From DAIOEK01 sp036746315 (GTDB lineage: Bacteria; Chloroflexota; Anaerolineae; Anaerolineales; Anaerolineaceae): a stretch of DNA of 64,000 nucleotides. The position numbers and the translations under genes were made by a program. Positions 14,575 through 23,507 of this stretch are shown here, in pieces (within the stretch, counting starts at the first letter, position 1; each line of letters starts with the position of its first letter). Below the pieces are notes generated by a model, which was not told the origin of the DNA, ran no database searches, and saw only the letters and a list, made by a program, of their open reading frames with translations. The stretch spans positions 28,562 through 92,561 of the forward strand of contig DAIOEK010000007.1 in assembly GCA_036746315.1 (NCBI GenBank), given 5' to 3'.

Positions 14575-16131
14575 TTACAGCGGGATACTGCCGTGTTTTC
14601 TAGAGGGCAGGGTAGCTTGCTTATCCTTCAACAATTCCAGGGCTGCGATCAGGCGTTGGCGGGTTTCAGAGGGTAGAATCACATCATCAATATGTCCTGC
14701 TGAGGCGGCTGCGTATGGATTTGCGAACTTGTCTCGGTATTCCTGAACCAGGCGAGCCCGTTCTTCATCTGGATTGGCAGCTTCTTTTAGTTCTTTGCGT
14801 TTAAGAATATTAACCGCACCTTCAGCACCCATGACAGCGATTTCAGAGGATGGCCAAGCGTAAACCAGGTCAGCGCGCAGGTATTTTGATCCCATCACGA
14901 TCATGGCGCCACCATAGCCCTTACGGGTGATGACTGTAATCTTGGGAACAGATGCTTCTGCATAAGCGTATAGAATTTTCGCGCCATGCCGAATAATTCC
15001 ACCATGTTCCTGTGCAACTCCGGGCAGGAAGCCGGGTGAGTCACTGAATGTAACAATGGGCAGATTGAATGCATCGCAGAACCGTACAAAGCGGGCGATT
15101 TTGTCTGAAGCATTGATGTCGATGGAGCCAGCCATAACAGCGGGTTGCTGGCAAACTACACCAACAGACTGACCATGCAGACGGGCAAAACCGATGATTG
15201 CGTTCTGGGCGAATGCTGCTGACACTTCATAAAAGCTATCCAGATCAAATACACGGGAAATGACATCGTGCATATCGAAAGAAGTGCTTGGATCAGCCGG
15301 GACGATGGTGTTCAGTTCAGGATCGGCGCGGTTGGGGTCATCGTCACTTGCATAGGAAGGTCCAGCTTCAGTATTGTTGGAGGGGATGTAGGATAGGATC
15401 TTCCGGATCGCATCGAATGCATCCTGCTCACTATCCACTGCGAAGTGTGCCACACCACTAATTGAGCTGTGCGCATCTGCACCACCCAACTGTTCACTAT
15501 CAATCTCTTCACCGGTAACGGCTTTAATAACCTGAGGACCAGTGATGTACATATTTCCCATACCACGGACCATGATAATAAAGTCTTGAATGGCGGGTGA
15601 ATAAACTGCACCACCGGCGCAGGGTCCCATGATGACACTAATTTGAGGAATGACACCTGATGACTGAACGTTGCGGTAGAAGACTTCACCGTAAGCTTCC
15701 AGACTCCAGATACCTTCTTGAATCCGGGCGCCGCCACCATCATTAATGCCGATGACGGGAATACCAGCAGTTGCTGCCAAATCCATAACTTTAGAGATCT
15801 TTTTGCCAGCAACTTCGCCGAATGACCCACCCATAACGGTGAAATCCTGGGCATAAACACAAACGCGGCGGCCGTCGATTTTTCCGAAACCAGCCACCAC
15901 GCCATCGCCCAAATATCGATCCTTATCCAGGTCAAAATCGGTGAAGCGGTGCTCCATGAAGGGTTCAACTTCCTGGAAGGATCCGGCATCGAGCATCTGC
16001 GTAATCCTTTCGCGAGCAGTCATTTTCCCTTTTTCATGCTGAGCGTCGATGCGCTTCTGCCCGCCGCCTTCAGCGAGTTTGGCACGCATCTCTTTCAATT
16101 TCTTGATCATGTCTTCTGAGGACGATCCCAT
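14575..16131 (-). CDS. Acyl-CoA carboxyltransferase alpha subunit of the Na+ decarboxylase (MmdA-type)
   Basis: 518 aa from the ATG at 16131, chosen because GGAGG lies eight bases upstream; an in-frame ATG at 16146 overlaps that site. The protein has the two-lobed carboxyltransferase fold: FTVMGGSFGEVAGKKI and GIPVIGINDGGGARIQEG form the acyl-CoA oxyanion hole in the N-lobe, with GPCAGGAVYSPAI after it. GSIDINASDKIARFVRFCD and PGFLPGVAQEHGGIIRHGA form the C-lobe biotin site. It matches methylmalonyl-CoA decarboxylase alpha and related propionyl-CoA carboxylase beta chains. It moves CO2 from an acyl-CoA to biotin. With oadB, oadG and the biotin carrier it makes a complete decarboxylase; methylmalonyl-CoA is the likeliest substrate. 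Confidence 0.93.
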   Translation of the reverse strand: MGSSSEDMIKKLKEMRAKLAEGGGQKRIDAQHEKGKMTARERITQMLDAGSFQEVEPFMEHRFTDFDLDKDRYLGDGVVAGFGKIDGRRVCVYAQDFTVMGGSFGEVAGKKISKVMDLAATAGIPVIGINDGGGARIQEGIWSLEAYGEVFYRNVQSSGVIPQISVIMGPCAGGAVYSPAIQDFIIMVRGMGNMYITGPQVIKAVTGEEIDSEQLGGADAHSSISGVAHFAVDSEQDAFDAIRKILSYIPSNNTEAGPSYASDDDPNRADPELNTIVPADPSTSFDMHDVISRVFDLDSFYEVSAAFAQNAIIGFARLHGQSVGVVCQQPAVMAGSIDINASDKIARFVRFCDAFNLPIVTFSDSPGFLPGVAQEHGGIIRHGAKILYAYAEASVPKITVITRKGYGGAMIVMGSKYLRADLVYAWPSSEIAVMGAEGAVNILKRKELKEAANPDEERARLVQEYRDKFANPYAAASAGHIDDVILPSETRQRLIAALELLKDKQATLPSRKHGSIPL

Positions 16132-16242
16132 ATAATGAACCTCCATTTAGTTAGTAATTACTTTTAGTCTATCCAATTTGCTGCTGACAAATCAAGTGAT
16201 AGTGTTCAGCTACCCTGCTGATATTGTCATGATTTATTAAGA

Positions 16243-16272
16243 AGAGTGTACCGGGCTAAGCCGATACACTCT
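16243..16272 (-). terminator. Hairpin after the molybdenum hydroxylase genes
   Basis: AGAGTGTA pairs with TACACTCT, with an inner GGCT/AGCC helix. On the minus strand it lies just downstream of the large subunit gene and is followed by TCTTAATAAAT, a weak T tract. It probably separates the hydroxylase and decarboxylase transcripts. Confidence 0.55.
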
Positions 16273-16285
16273 CACTACTCGAAAC

Positions 16286-18640
16286 TTAAATCTTGCCTGC
16301 TTCTTCCATTGCCAGATAAATCTTTTCTGCTGATAACGGAGGATTGGAAACGCGGACACCGACGGCATCATAGATGGCATTTGCCAAAACGCCAATCGTC
16401 GGGGTCATGGGGTGTTCGCCGATACCGCGGGCGCCCCAGGGTCCGTCATCCTGTGCTGTTTCTACAAAGATGGCTTTGTTTACCTTGGGCAGGTCTGCGG
16501 TGGTTGCAATACGGTAATCCACAAAACTGGGGTTCTTCATTACCCCGTTGACCAGCTTCATCTCTTCGAAGATGGCTGAGCTCATACCCTGGATGAAACC
16601 GCCTTCGATCTGGGCTCGCACCAGATCGGGGTTGATGGCTTTACCGACATCGAATGCGGAAACCGCCTTGAGGATCTCGATCTGCCCGGTGAGGGTGTCG
16701 ATCTCCAGGTCGATGCCCTGGCAGCCGGTGGTGTAATGGACGACAGCACGCTCACCCTGACCGGTATCCTTGTCCAGCCCGGTGACGTAGGTGGGCATGA
16801 AGCTGCCGCGTCCCAGGATGGGACCGCCGATCCAGCCCTTGTCGTCTTCGCGGGAAATGCCGTATACCACCATATTCTTCAGCGGGATGGTGTTTTCGGA
16901 TTTGAGCGAGATGACCACACCTTCTTTGATATCCAGATCAGCCGGGTTTTCATTCCAGGCTTCGCCGACCAGCTCGAGGATGTTCTTACGCGCGTCTTCC
17001 GCCGCGCGGCGCACCGCATTCCCCATGCTCCAGGTGAGGCGGGAGGCAACCGTCTGCCACTCGTAGGGGCTGTAGCGGGTATCCACCGGACCTTCGATCT
17101 TGACCATTTCGTAGGAAACGCCCAACGCCTCGGCAGCGATCTGCGCCATGGCGGTGAAAGTACCCTGTCCGATCTCCTGTCCGCCCACGGAAACGGTTAC
17201 GGAACCGTCTTCATTCAAACGGACTTCAGAACTGGAACCGGCATTCGGGGGCATGGAGGGAGCTTTCCAAACAATGCCGATGCCCTTGCCGCGTTTCTTA
17301 TGGGGAGCACTGGCGGGTTCCTGCACGCCAATCTTGATCTCTTTCGAAACCACATCGATGCATTCCTGCAAACCCACCGGGTGCATCTTCATGCCGGTAA
17401 CGTTGAAATCACCGCCCTGGATGGCATTCTTCTTCAGGAATTCGCTCTTGCTCATGCCGATCTTTTCGGCCAGCATGTCCATGACCTGGATGATGCCCGC
17501 ATGCAATTCGGACATACCGAAGCCGCGATAGGCACCGCCGATGGGGTGGTTGGTGTAGATGCACATGGCGTCGGTCTTGACGTTGGGGATATCGAACGGA
17601 CCGGATGAGTTGTAGCCGCCGGCGCGGGTGATATTTACACCATATTCCGTGGAGGCGCCGCCATCCCAGTATTGGGTGTTTTCCATGGCGAGCACGTTGC
17701 CCTGGGCATCGCATCCGATCTTGAGGTTGATGATCAAGCCCTGACGGACGAAATTGGTGAAGAACTCTTCCTCGCGGGTGAGGCGGACTTTCACCGGTCT
17801 GCCGCCAGCTTTGGATGCCAGCGCAACGGCGACATTTTCCATCGTCACTCCGGCTTTGCAGCCGAAACCGCCGCCCACGTAGGGGGCGATCACGCGGACT
17901 TTGCTTTCAGAGATGTCCAGTGCCTTGGCGAATGAATTCCGCTGCGCAAAGGGTGATTGGGATGACGCCCACACGGTTACATCGCCATCCGATTCAACCT
18001 GCGCCACGGCGATATGCGGTTCGATGGGCACGTGCTGAACGTGCGGGATGCGGAATTTCTTTTCAATGATGGTGGTGCATTTCTTGAAGCCTTCTTCCAC
18101 GTTCCCCTTGCGGATCTTGAAGTGGTTGGCGATGTTTGTGCCTGGGATGGGGAAGATGAAATTGGGGCACTCATAGTTGCCCAGATCGGGGTGGAGCAGC
18201 GGGGCGTCTTTGGATGCGCCGAATTCCGCATCAAATACCGCCGGCAGCGGATCGATATCCACTTCGATCAGGTCGATCGCTTTTTCGGCGATCTCTTCAG
18301 ATGTGGCAGCCACGGCAGCGATCGCTTCTCCAATGAAGCGTACGCGGTCGATGGCAAAAATGGTCTTGTCTTTCAGGTACAGACCTACCAGGTTGGGAAA
18401 GTCTTTACCGGTAACGACAACTTTCACACCGGGCAGCGCTTGGGCTTTGGAAATATCTATCCGCTTGATAACGCCATGCGCCACCGGGCTTCTTTTTACC
18501 CGACCAAACAAAAGGGCATTGCCGAATGGAATGTCATCTGTATAGTGGGCACTCCCGGTCACTTTTTCTAGCACATCCAAACGTCTTACGCTTTTACCGA
18601 CCGGGCTAAATGTTCCGAGATTTTTATCAGCTTGAGCCAT
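16286..18640 (-). CDS. Molybdenum hydroxylase large subunit (xanthine dehydrogenase / 4-hydroxybenzoyl-CoA reductase family)
   Basis: 784 aa from the ATG at 18640, chosen because AGGAGA lies seven bases upstream. It has the hammerhead domain (GSAHYTDDIPF, GVIKRIDISKAQALPGVK) and the molybdopterin-binding region: PYVGGGFGCKAG, NHPIGGAYRGFGMSE, SVGGQEIGQGTFTAM. The catalytic glutamate is in WGARGIGEHPM near residue 735. It binds Mo-pterin cytosine dinucleotide and hydroxylates or dehydroxylates a heterocycle, aldehyde or aromatic acyl-CoA; the family is too broad to name the substrate. Together with the two following-on subunits it forms a complete three-chain enzyme. It overlaps nothing and is 33 bp from the small subunit gene. 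Confidence 0.92.
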   Translation of the reverse strand: MAQADKNLGTFSPVGKSVRRLDVLEKVTGSAHYTDDIPFGNALLFGRVKRSPVAHGVIKRIDISKAQALPGVKVVVTGKDFPNLVGLYLKDKTIFAIDRVRFIGEAIAAVAATSEEIAEKAIDLIEVDIDPLPAVFDAEFGASKDAPLLHPDLGNYECPNFIFPIPGTNIANHFKIRKGNVEEGFKKCTTIIEKKFRIPHVQHVPIEPHIAVAQVESDGDVTVWASSQSPFAQRNSFAKALDISESKVRVIAPYVGGGFGCKAGVTMENVAVALASKAGGRPVKVRLTREEEFFTNFVRQGLIINLKIGCDAQGNVLAMENTQYWDGGASTEYGVNITRAGGYNSSGPFDIPNVKTDAMCIYTNHPIGGAYRGFGMSELHAGIIQVMDMLAEKIGMSKSEFLKKNAIQGGDFNVTGMKMHPVGLQECIDVVSKEIKIGVQEPASAPHKKRGKGIGIVWKAPSMPPNAGSSSEVRLNEDGSVTVSVGGQEIGQGTFTAMAQIAAEALGVSYEMVKIEGPVDTRYSPYEWQTVASRLTWSMGNAVRRAAEDARKNILELVGEAWNENPADLDIKEGVVISLKSENTIPLKNMVVYGISREDDKGWIGGPILGRGSFMPTYVTGLDKDTGQGERAVVHYTTGCQGIDLEIDTLTGQIEILKAVSAFDVGKAINPDLVRAQIEGGFIQGMSSAIFEEMKLVNGVMKNPSFVDYRIATTADLPKVNKAIFVETAQDDGPWGARGIGEHPMTPTIGVLANAIYDAVGVRVSNPPLSAEKIYLAMEEAGKI

Positions 18641-18673
18641 ATGCAGTCTCCTATTCTCCAATCGGATTTGGCA

Positions 18674-19141
18674 TTATGACCGCTTGGCGGCTTCTTGAAC
18701 GGATTCGATGATCCGGGAATAACCAGTGCAGCGGCACAAATTACCAACCAGCGCTTCGACAACATCCGCTTCGCTGGGGTTGGGATTGCGGTTAAGTAAC
18801 GCGCGAGCTGAGATCAGCATGCCAGGCGTGCAGAAACCGCACTGAACACCGCCTTTTTCGATGATGGTTTCCTGAACGATATCCAGTTTGCCATCTTTCG
18901 CCAGACCTTCCACGGTGACGATGTCTTTACCTTCAGCTTCGACAGCCAGCATCATACAACTGTTCACCGGCTCACCATCCACCAAAACGGTGCAGGCGCC
19001 GCATTCACCGGCAGTGCATCCGTTCTTGGTACCGGTCAGGGAAAGAACTTCGCGCAGCATGGTGAGGAGGGTCATATTGGAGGGAACGGTTATTACTTCG
19101 TTCTCTCCATTCACAGTACAGGTAATTTGATGAAAACTCAT
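18674..19141 (-). CDS. Molybdenum hydroxylase [2Fe-2S] small subunit
   Basis: 155 aa with two iron-sulphur centres. The plant-type ferredoxin centre has GCTAGECGACTVLVDG near residue 40 and Cys in VNSCM. The four-helix bundle centre has QCGFCTPGML and NLCRCTGYSRI. This is the normal composition and length of the family's small subunit, which passes electrons from the molybdenum centre to FAD. GGAGGC precedes the ATG. It lies between the FAD subunit and large subunit genes. Confidence 0.95.
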   Translation of the reverse strand: MSFHQITCTVNGENEVITVPSNMTLLTMLREVLSLTGTKNGCTAGECGACTVLVDGEPVNSCMMLAVEAEGKDIVTVEGLAKDGKLDIVQETIIEKGGVQCGFCTPGMLISARALLNRNPNPSEADVVEALVGNLCRCTGYSRIIESVQEAAKRS

Positions 19142-19163
19142 AATTGCCTCCGAATGAATACCA

Positions 19164-20054
19164 CTAACCCAATTTCTTCAGGGTATCTTCAACAGCCCGC
19201 TTGATCAGATTGCGAACCATGAATTTCCGGTAAGAAGCGCTGCCGCGAACGTCATCAATGGGGGTAACGCTGTCCATGGCAACCTGGGCGGCTTCAGCAA
19301 CGGCTTCGGCTGCCACTGGTTTGGATGCCAGGACTTCTTCCGCTTTGACCGGTACGAAGGGCGTGGGTGCAACGGAAGCGATCGCCAGAGAGAAGCGGTA
19401 ACCGGATTTTGCAGAGGAATCTTTTACGCCTAAAGCGGTTACGCCTACAATTGCCAGGTCGCTTAAACGGTTGCGACCTAATTTAATGTATTTACCGGCA
19501 TGTCCGGCGGGGGGGACGGGCAGCGTAATGGATAGCACGATATCGCCGGGTTTGAGCACATTCTTGCCAGGCCCGGCGAAGAATTCGCGCACCGCTACCG
19601 TTTTAGCGCCATCCACACCGTGGATGTTCAACACACCGTTGTAGACAAGTGTGGCGCCGATAGTATCGCCGGCAGGGGAAGCATTGCAAATATTGCCGAT
19701 AATGGTTGCGCGATTGCGCAACTGGTAGCTCGCCACTGACTTGATCGCCTCAACAAGCACCGGATAATATTTGTTGGCTTCTGGAAGGGCGGAAACGCGG
19801 TTCATGGGAACAGCGGCGCCGATGGTTAAACCGGCTTTGGCATCGAAGCTCAAAACCTTGGTTCCTTCCAATGCTTTAATATCAACCAGGTATTTGGGGG
19901 TAAAGAAGCCGTCGCGCATGCGGACAAATGTGTCTGTACCGCCCGAGAATGGACGGGCCTCAGCAGCGTGACTAGCCAAAAATTGGCTGGCTTCGGCGAG
20001 AGTGGCTGGCCTGACGTAGTCAAATTCAGGTAACCCTGGATGCGCAGAGATCAT
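19164..20054 (-). CDS. Molybdenum hydroxylase FAD-binding medium subunit
   Basis: 296 aa. The PCMH-type FAD site is visible: RPFSGGTDTFVRMRDG near residue 37 and LRNRATIIGNICNASPAGD near residue 112, followed by the CO dehydrogenase flavoprotein C-terminal domain (GRNRLSDLAIVGVTAL, SYRKFMVRNLIKRAV). It takes electrons from the [2Fe-2S] subunit. It lacks an obvious additional 4Fe-4S loop of 4-hydroxybenzoyl-CoA reductase beta, which argues against that specific enzyme. First gene of the three-gene operon. Confidence 0.92.
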   Translation of the reverse strand: MISAHPGLPEFDYVRPATLAEASQFLASHAAEARPFSGGTDTFVRMRDGFFTPKYLVDIKALEGTKVLSFDAKAGLTIGAAVPMNRVSALPEANKYYPVLVEAIKSVASYQLRNRATIIGNICNASPAGDTIGATLVYNGVLNIHGVDGAKTVAVREFFAGPGKNVLKPGDIVLSITLPVPPAGHAGKYIKLGRNRLSDLAIVGVTALGVKDSSAKSGYRFSLAIASVAPTPFVPVKAEEVLASKPVAAEAVAEAAQVAMDSVTPIDDVRGSASYRKFMVRNLIKRAVEDTLKKLG

Positions 20055-20237
20055 AGATATTCACATCCTCTCTTTCATAATAGATTTAAAAGATCGTCGT
20101 TGCCTTACACTTTATCTGGTCGCGAGACACAGAATTTGAACAAATTATATGTGCCAGGAGGGTTAAATCACAATTCCTGCACGTGACCGATCATCACCTG
20201 CCTTTCTGGAGTGGATTAGCTTTCAGAAGAAAAAATC

Positions 20238-20265
20238 TTGACGAATACAAGGTAAATCCTATTAT
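20238..20265 (+). promoter_or_regulatory. Promoter candidate for the AllH/DUF2877 gene
   Basis: TTGACG (20238-20243) and TATTAT (20260-20265) are 16 bp apart on the plus strand, about 85 bases before the ATG. A second TATAAT at 20338-20343 would place transcription start only two or three bases before the ATG, that is, a leaderless message. No ribosome binding site precedes that ATG. Confidence 0.45.
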
Positions 20266-20351
20266 GAAGATTTCACAGTCAAAGGTCAAGTATCAGGATG
20301 TCAGACAAATGCTGATTTTTGTCATAATATTTTCCACTATAATCAAACATC

Positions 20352-21224
20352 ATGTCCTCTTTTTCTCAACCGCAAAATATGATCCAAGCCTTTCAGATTG
20401 GAGCGGGTGTAAATGCTCCGGCAGACACTGGCGACCATCTTTACATACAAGGGGTCACTTCACAGGGCGTTTTTCTGAAATCAGGTGCCGGCAGGGTCAT
20501 CTTCCTCACCTCATCTCCATTTCGAGGTCCGTTAACGGTCAATTTTCCTGAACTGCCGGCCGCGGTGTTTGAACCCGGTCGGAATGTGCCTTACCAGGAA
20601 GGGGAGGTTGTTCTGGAGAACGGCCGCGTCATCTGCTGGCGGGATGCCCCCATCTGGCAGCCTGCCCCGGCGAGCCAGCCCAAACCGGTTCCACGCGAAC
20701 TGATCGGACGGGTGTGCGACCTGCTTATCCGGCAGCACGGGGAAGGTTCCCTGGCAGGGATGCTTCCATCACTTTTACGGCGCGCACCTGCGCCGAACTG
20801 GCTGGATGAGAGATTTGCCCGACTGATCGGGAACTCCGCACCGGTGGCGGAAGAGCAGCTTGCCCGGTTGATCGGATATGGCAGGGGGCTGACGCCCTCG
20901 GGGGATGATTTTGTGTGCGGGATGGGGTTGGGATGGTCGCGCTATGGCATCGGCTCCGTAGAGCTTGTGAAGCCCGCGGGGTGGCAGGAACGTTTGATGC
21001 AGAAAGCCTTTGCCGATACCACACTGGTCAGCGCCAATATCCTCGTCTGGTCGCTGCGGGGACAGTCGGATGAACGCATTATCAGCGCGCTGGATGAGTT
21101 GTTTGGTGAGAATGGTGACCCTCAGAAAATCGCCCGCGGGTTGTCATCTTGGGGCAGTTCTTCAGGGGTGGATACTTTTACCGGGTTGGTGTATTGGCTG
21201 TTTCTGGCAGATTACCTGGTGTAA
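20352..21224 (+). CDS. AllH/DUF2877-family protein
   Basis: 290 aa. The DUF2877 (AllH) hallmark GLTPSGDDFVCGMGLGWS lies near residue 180, followed by LVSANILVWSLRGQSDERI. In enterobacteria AllH is one of three proteins needed for oxamate carbamoyltransferase in allantoin use; DUF2877 proteins also accompany other FdrA-like acyl-CoA ligase-type systems. Here it is divergent from the molybdenum hydroxylase genes with no AllF/AllG partner in view. That link to purine-derived or similar nitrogen compounds is only suggestive. There is no ribosome binding site at the ATG, and a TATAAT just upstream suggests a leaderless message. Confidence 0.7.
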   Translation: MSSFSQPQNMIQAFQIGAGVNAPADTGDHLYIQGVTSQGVFLKSGAGRVIFLTSSPFRGPLTVNFPELPAAVFEPGRNVPYQEGEVVLENGRVICWRDAPIWQPAPASQPKPVPRELIGRVCDLLIRQHGEGSLAGMLPSLLRRAPAPNWLDERFARLIGNSAPVAEEQLARLIGYGRGLTPSGDDFVCGMGLGWSRYGIGSVELVKPAGWQERLMQKAFADTTLVSANILVWSLRGQSDERIISALDELFGENGDPQKIARGLSSWGSSSGVDTFTGLVYWLFLADYLV

Positions 21225-21229
21225 TTCGA

Positions 21230-22630
21230 TCAGGGATACACTTTTTCGAGCCAGTCAATCGGCTGCACCTGCACCCCGCCTGCCCATACTTCGAAGTGAA
21301 GATGTGCACCGGTTACCCGACCGGTGCCGCCCACCAGACCGATGATATCGCCGGGTTGGACCATGTCGCCTTCCTTGACATAGATGGCTGACTGGTGCCA
21401 GTAACCGGTATAGATTCCCCAACCATGATCGATGATGGTGGCGTTGCCACGCACGGTTTTCTCTCCGGCAAAGACCACCCGTCCGGCAGCAGGGGCAAGG
21501 ATCTGAACACCATCGCCCCCGCAGAAATCCACCCCGGTGTGGAAGTTATCGTAAGGTCCGCCGTTGTATGACCGGCGGTTGCCATATTTGGAATTCAAAC
21601 ACTCCTGATAACTGTATGGCGAGGGACTTATCCATTTGCCATCCCACAGTTTTTCCGGCGTGTACTGGCTGGTGACGCCGGTCAACCATTCCAGTTCGGG
21701 TTCGGTGACAGCCGGGTCGATAAAGCTGTATTCCACCACCAGCACCGGATCCTGGCTGTAATAGCCATCCTGGATGACCACCATTTTTTCCGCCTGCACT
21801 TTGGTGCCGTCTGCCGTGGTGGCAGTGATCAGCAGCGGATAGATGCCCGGCTCCTGCATGGCGTAAATGCCCTGCAGGCTGATGTCGGTGCCCTCTCCAT
21901 CGGAGAAGAATGCCAGGTCGTGCCCTGTCAACGAGCCGCCATAAACCGTATCGGGCTGACTTTTTATCTTGATCACGGTGGTTTTACCCTGCACCATCGG
22001 CAGCGGGCTGATCTCGATCTGATCGAACGGAGAGACCGGCAGCACGGAGGGGTGATCGCCGGCGGACGGCAGGGAGTAAGTTTCACCTGGCAGCAGGTCC
22101 CAATCCCCCTGAAGGTCGTTTTGACTTTTGATCGTCCAGGGCGAGGCGCCGGCGAGAATGGCGTATTCCAGCATCGACATGCCGTTGGATGCCATACCGC
22201 GCTGGGGTTCCTGCTCTGCATCCGCCGGCTGGGGAATGACCAGATTGACCCCGGCATAGAGTTCCGCCGGTGAAGTGAGATGATTTAACTTCACCAGCAA
22301 ATCCAGCGCGACGTTGTTTTGCGAGCTTAATTGTTGGAGCGTATCTCCAAAACCGACCGTTTGGGTGACGAGATACCCTTCCACACCCTGCAAACCGGGA
22401 ATTACCAGTTCATCGCCAATTTTCAGATTGTTGGCATTCTCGATTTGATTTGCGCTAATTAAATCGTTCGCAGAAATGCCAAATCTCGAAGCGATCAGGG
22501 TGAGGTTATCCCCTGACTGAACAATGTAGATCGGCCCGGCGGGAGTTTCATCCTGAGCGGGAGTGTTGTATTGCGGCACCACCAGACTGAATACCAATCC
22601 GAGGATGATGATAAAGCGAATTCTATTCAT
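21230..22630 (-). CDS. Secreted LysM - M23 peptidase
   Basis: 466 aa from the ATG at 22630, after which comes a signal peptide (IRFIIILGLVFSLVVP). Two LysM domains, YIVQSGDNLTLIASRFGIS (residues about 35-75) and a second (VGFGDTLQQLSSQNNVALD), bind peptidoglycan. A long middle region of beta structure follows, then an M23 (lysostaphin-type) metallopeptidase: FHTGVDFCGGDGVQIL, AAGRVVFAG and HLHFEVWAGG, with the zinc ligands His/Asp and the HxH pair. The enzyme probably cuts or remodels cell-wall cross-bridges. A longer in-frame reading from 22666 overlaps the upstream gene and has no better site. Confidence 0.9.
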   Translation of the reverse strand: MNRIRFIIILGLVFSLVVPQYNTPAQDETPAGPIYIVQSGDNLTLIASRFGISANDLISANQIENANNLKIGDELVIPGLQGVEGYLVTQTVGFGDTLQQLSSQNNVALDLLVKLNHLTSPAELYAGVNLVIPQPADAEQEPQRGMASNGMSMLEYAILAGASPWTIKSQNDLQGDWDLLPGETYSLPSAGDHPSVLPVSPFDQIEISPLPMVQGKTTVIKIKSQPDTVYGGSLTGHDLAFFSDGEGTDISLQGIYAMQEPGIYPLLITATTADGTKVQAEKMVVIQDGYYSQDPVLVVEYSFIDPAVTEPELEWLTGVTSQYTPEKLWDGKWISPSPYSYQECLNSKYGNRRSYNGGPYDNFHTGVDFCGGDGVQILAPAAGRVVFAGEKTVRGNATIIDHGWGIYTGYWHQSAIYVKEGDMVQPGDIIGLVGGTGRVTGAHLHFEVWAGGVQVQPIDWLEKVYP

Positions 22631-22994
22631 ATTGCAATTCCAATCGGTCTCCGATGCTGAAGTCACTCAATCTGTCCGGGTGTGCTTCCACGACACTCAG
22701 TGCAGGTTTTTGCGGAGCATAGTACAAGCGCCAGGCTTTCGCCAGTGCGGTGTCTACCACCACCAGATTCTCATCCAGCCAGATTACAGCAATATTAAAA
22801 TTCATGAACAGCATATGGATCGACGCATTCAGGCGCGATGGCTGATCCATTTTCAACAGGATGCCGGACTGCTTTTCAATATCGCGCTGAAACATCATCC
22901 CCATTAATCGGGATGAAAAATCATCGCATATCCTGAGTTGAATGGGTTGGATGGCTGGGTTTGAAGGGTTGAATATTCTGGCTGTCTTCATCAT
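22623..22994 (-). CDS. DUF192-family protein
   Basis: 123 aa. The DUF192 features are visible: FSSRLMGMMFQRDIEKQSG, NASIHMLFMNFNIAVIWLD, and a C-terminal KPALSVVEAHPDRLSDFSIGD. The family is small, often secreted or periplasmic, of unknown function, and is usually encoded near cell-envelope genes. I start at the ATG at 22994 because an earlier in-frame ATG (23015) lies inside a strong hairpin. Its end overlaps the start of the LysM-M23 peptidase gene (ATGAATAG), so the two are co-translated. No signal peptide is evident. Confidence 0.8.
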   Translation of the reverse strand: MMKTARIFNPSNPAIQPIQLRICDDFSSRLMGMMFQRDIEKQSGILLKMDQPSRLNASIHMLFMNFNIAVIWLDENLVVVDTALAKAWRLYYAPQKPALSVVEAHPDRLSDFSIGDRLELQYE

Positions 22995-23000
22995 ACAAAT

Positions 23001-23025
23001 TCGGACGACAACCATTGTCGTCCGA
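23001..23025. terminator. Hairpin between the CheY-like gene and the DUF192 gene
   Basis: CGGACGACAA and TTGTCGTCCG form an 11-bp stem counting the flanking T-A pair, with loop CCA. It lies just downstream of the CheY-like gene (minus strand), but the following tract (ATTTGTATG) is not strongly T-rich, so it may be only partly terminating. Confidence 0.45.
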
Positions 23026-23054
23026 GAAAATTAATCGAAAAGAAGATCAAATAA

Positions 23055-23444
23055 TTACTTTCGCTGATTGATAACTTTATCCACGCTGTCCAGCAGTTCC
23101 TGCGGGCGGAAGGGTTTGGAGATGTAATCATCCACCTTGGCAATGTGCAACCCAAGGACTTTATCTATGGATTGCGCCTTGGCGGTGATCACAATGACCG
23201 GGATGGATTTGGTGGCATCATCGGCTTTCAACTGCTGGTATACATCCCAGCCGTCCAGGTCGGGCATCATCAGGTCCAACAGGATCAGATCCGGCGGTTC
23301 CTGATGAACCACATCCAGCCCCTTTCTACCTCCGTGCGCACCTTTAATAGAAAATCCATGGCGACTCAGGATCATTTCCACCAAATCGATCATCTCCGGA
23401 TCGTCTTCGATATATACAATCTTCTTTGAGGGACTGGCATCCAT
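23055..23444 (-). CDS. CheY-like single-domain response regulator
   Basis: 129 aa, one receiver domain and no output domain. The acidic pocket is IVYIEDDPEMID, the phosphoacceptor is Asp57 in LILLDLMMPDLDG, the conserved Thr/Ser is in VIVITAK, and the Lys is in DDYISKPFRP (Lys110). It signals through partner proteins rather than DNA binding. No histidine kinase gene is adjacent. It may act on a kinase or diguanylate-type network elsewhere in the genome. GGAGG precedes its ATG. Confidence 0.92.
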   Translation of the reverse strand: MDASPSKKIVYIEDDPEMIDLVEMILSRHGFSIKGAHGGRKGLDVVHQEPPDLILLDLMMPDLDGWDVYQQLKADDATKSIPVIVITAKAQSIDKVLGLHIAKVDDYISKPFRPQELLDSVDKVINQRK

Positions 23445-23507
23445 AGATTTCCTCCTTATAATAAATAAAGTTTACCACATGCTTTCTTAAACGCAACCGG
23501 AGGGACG

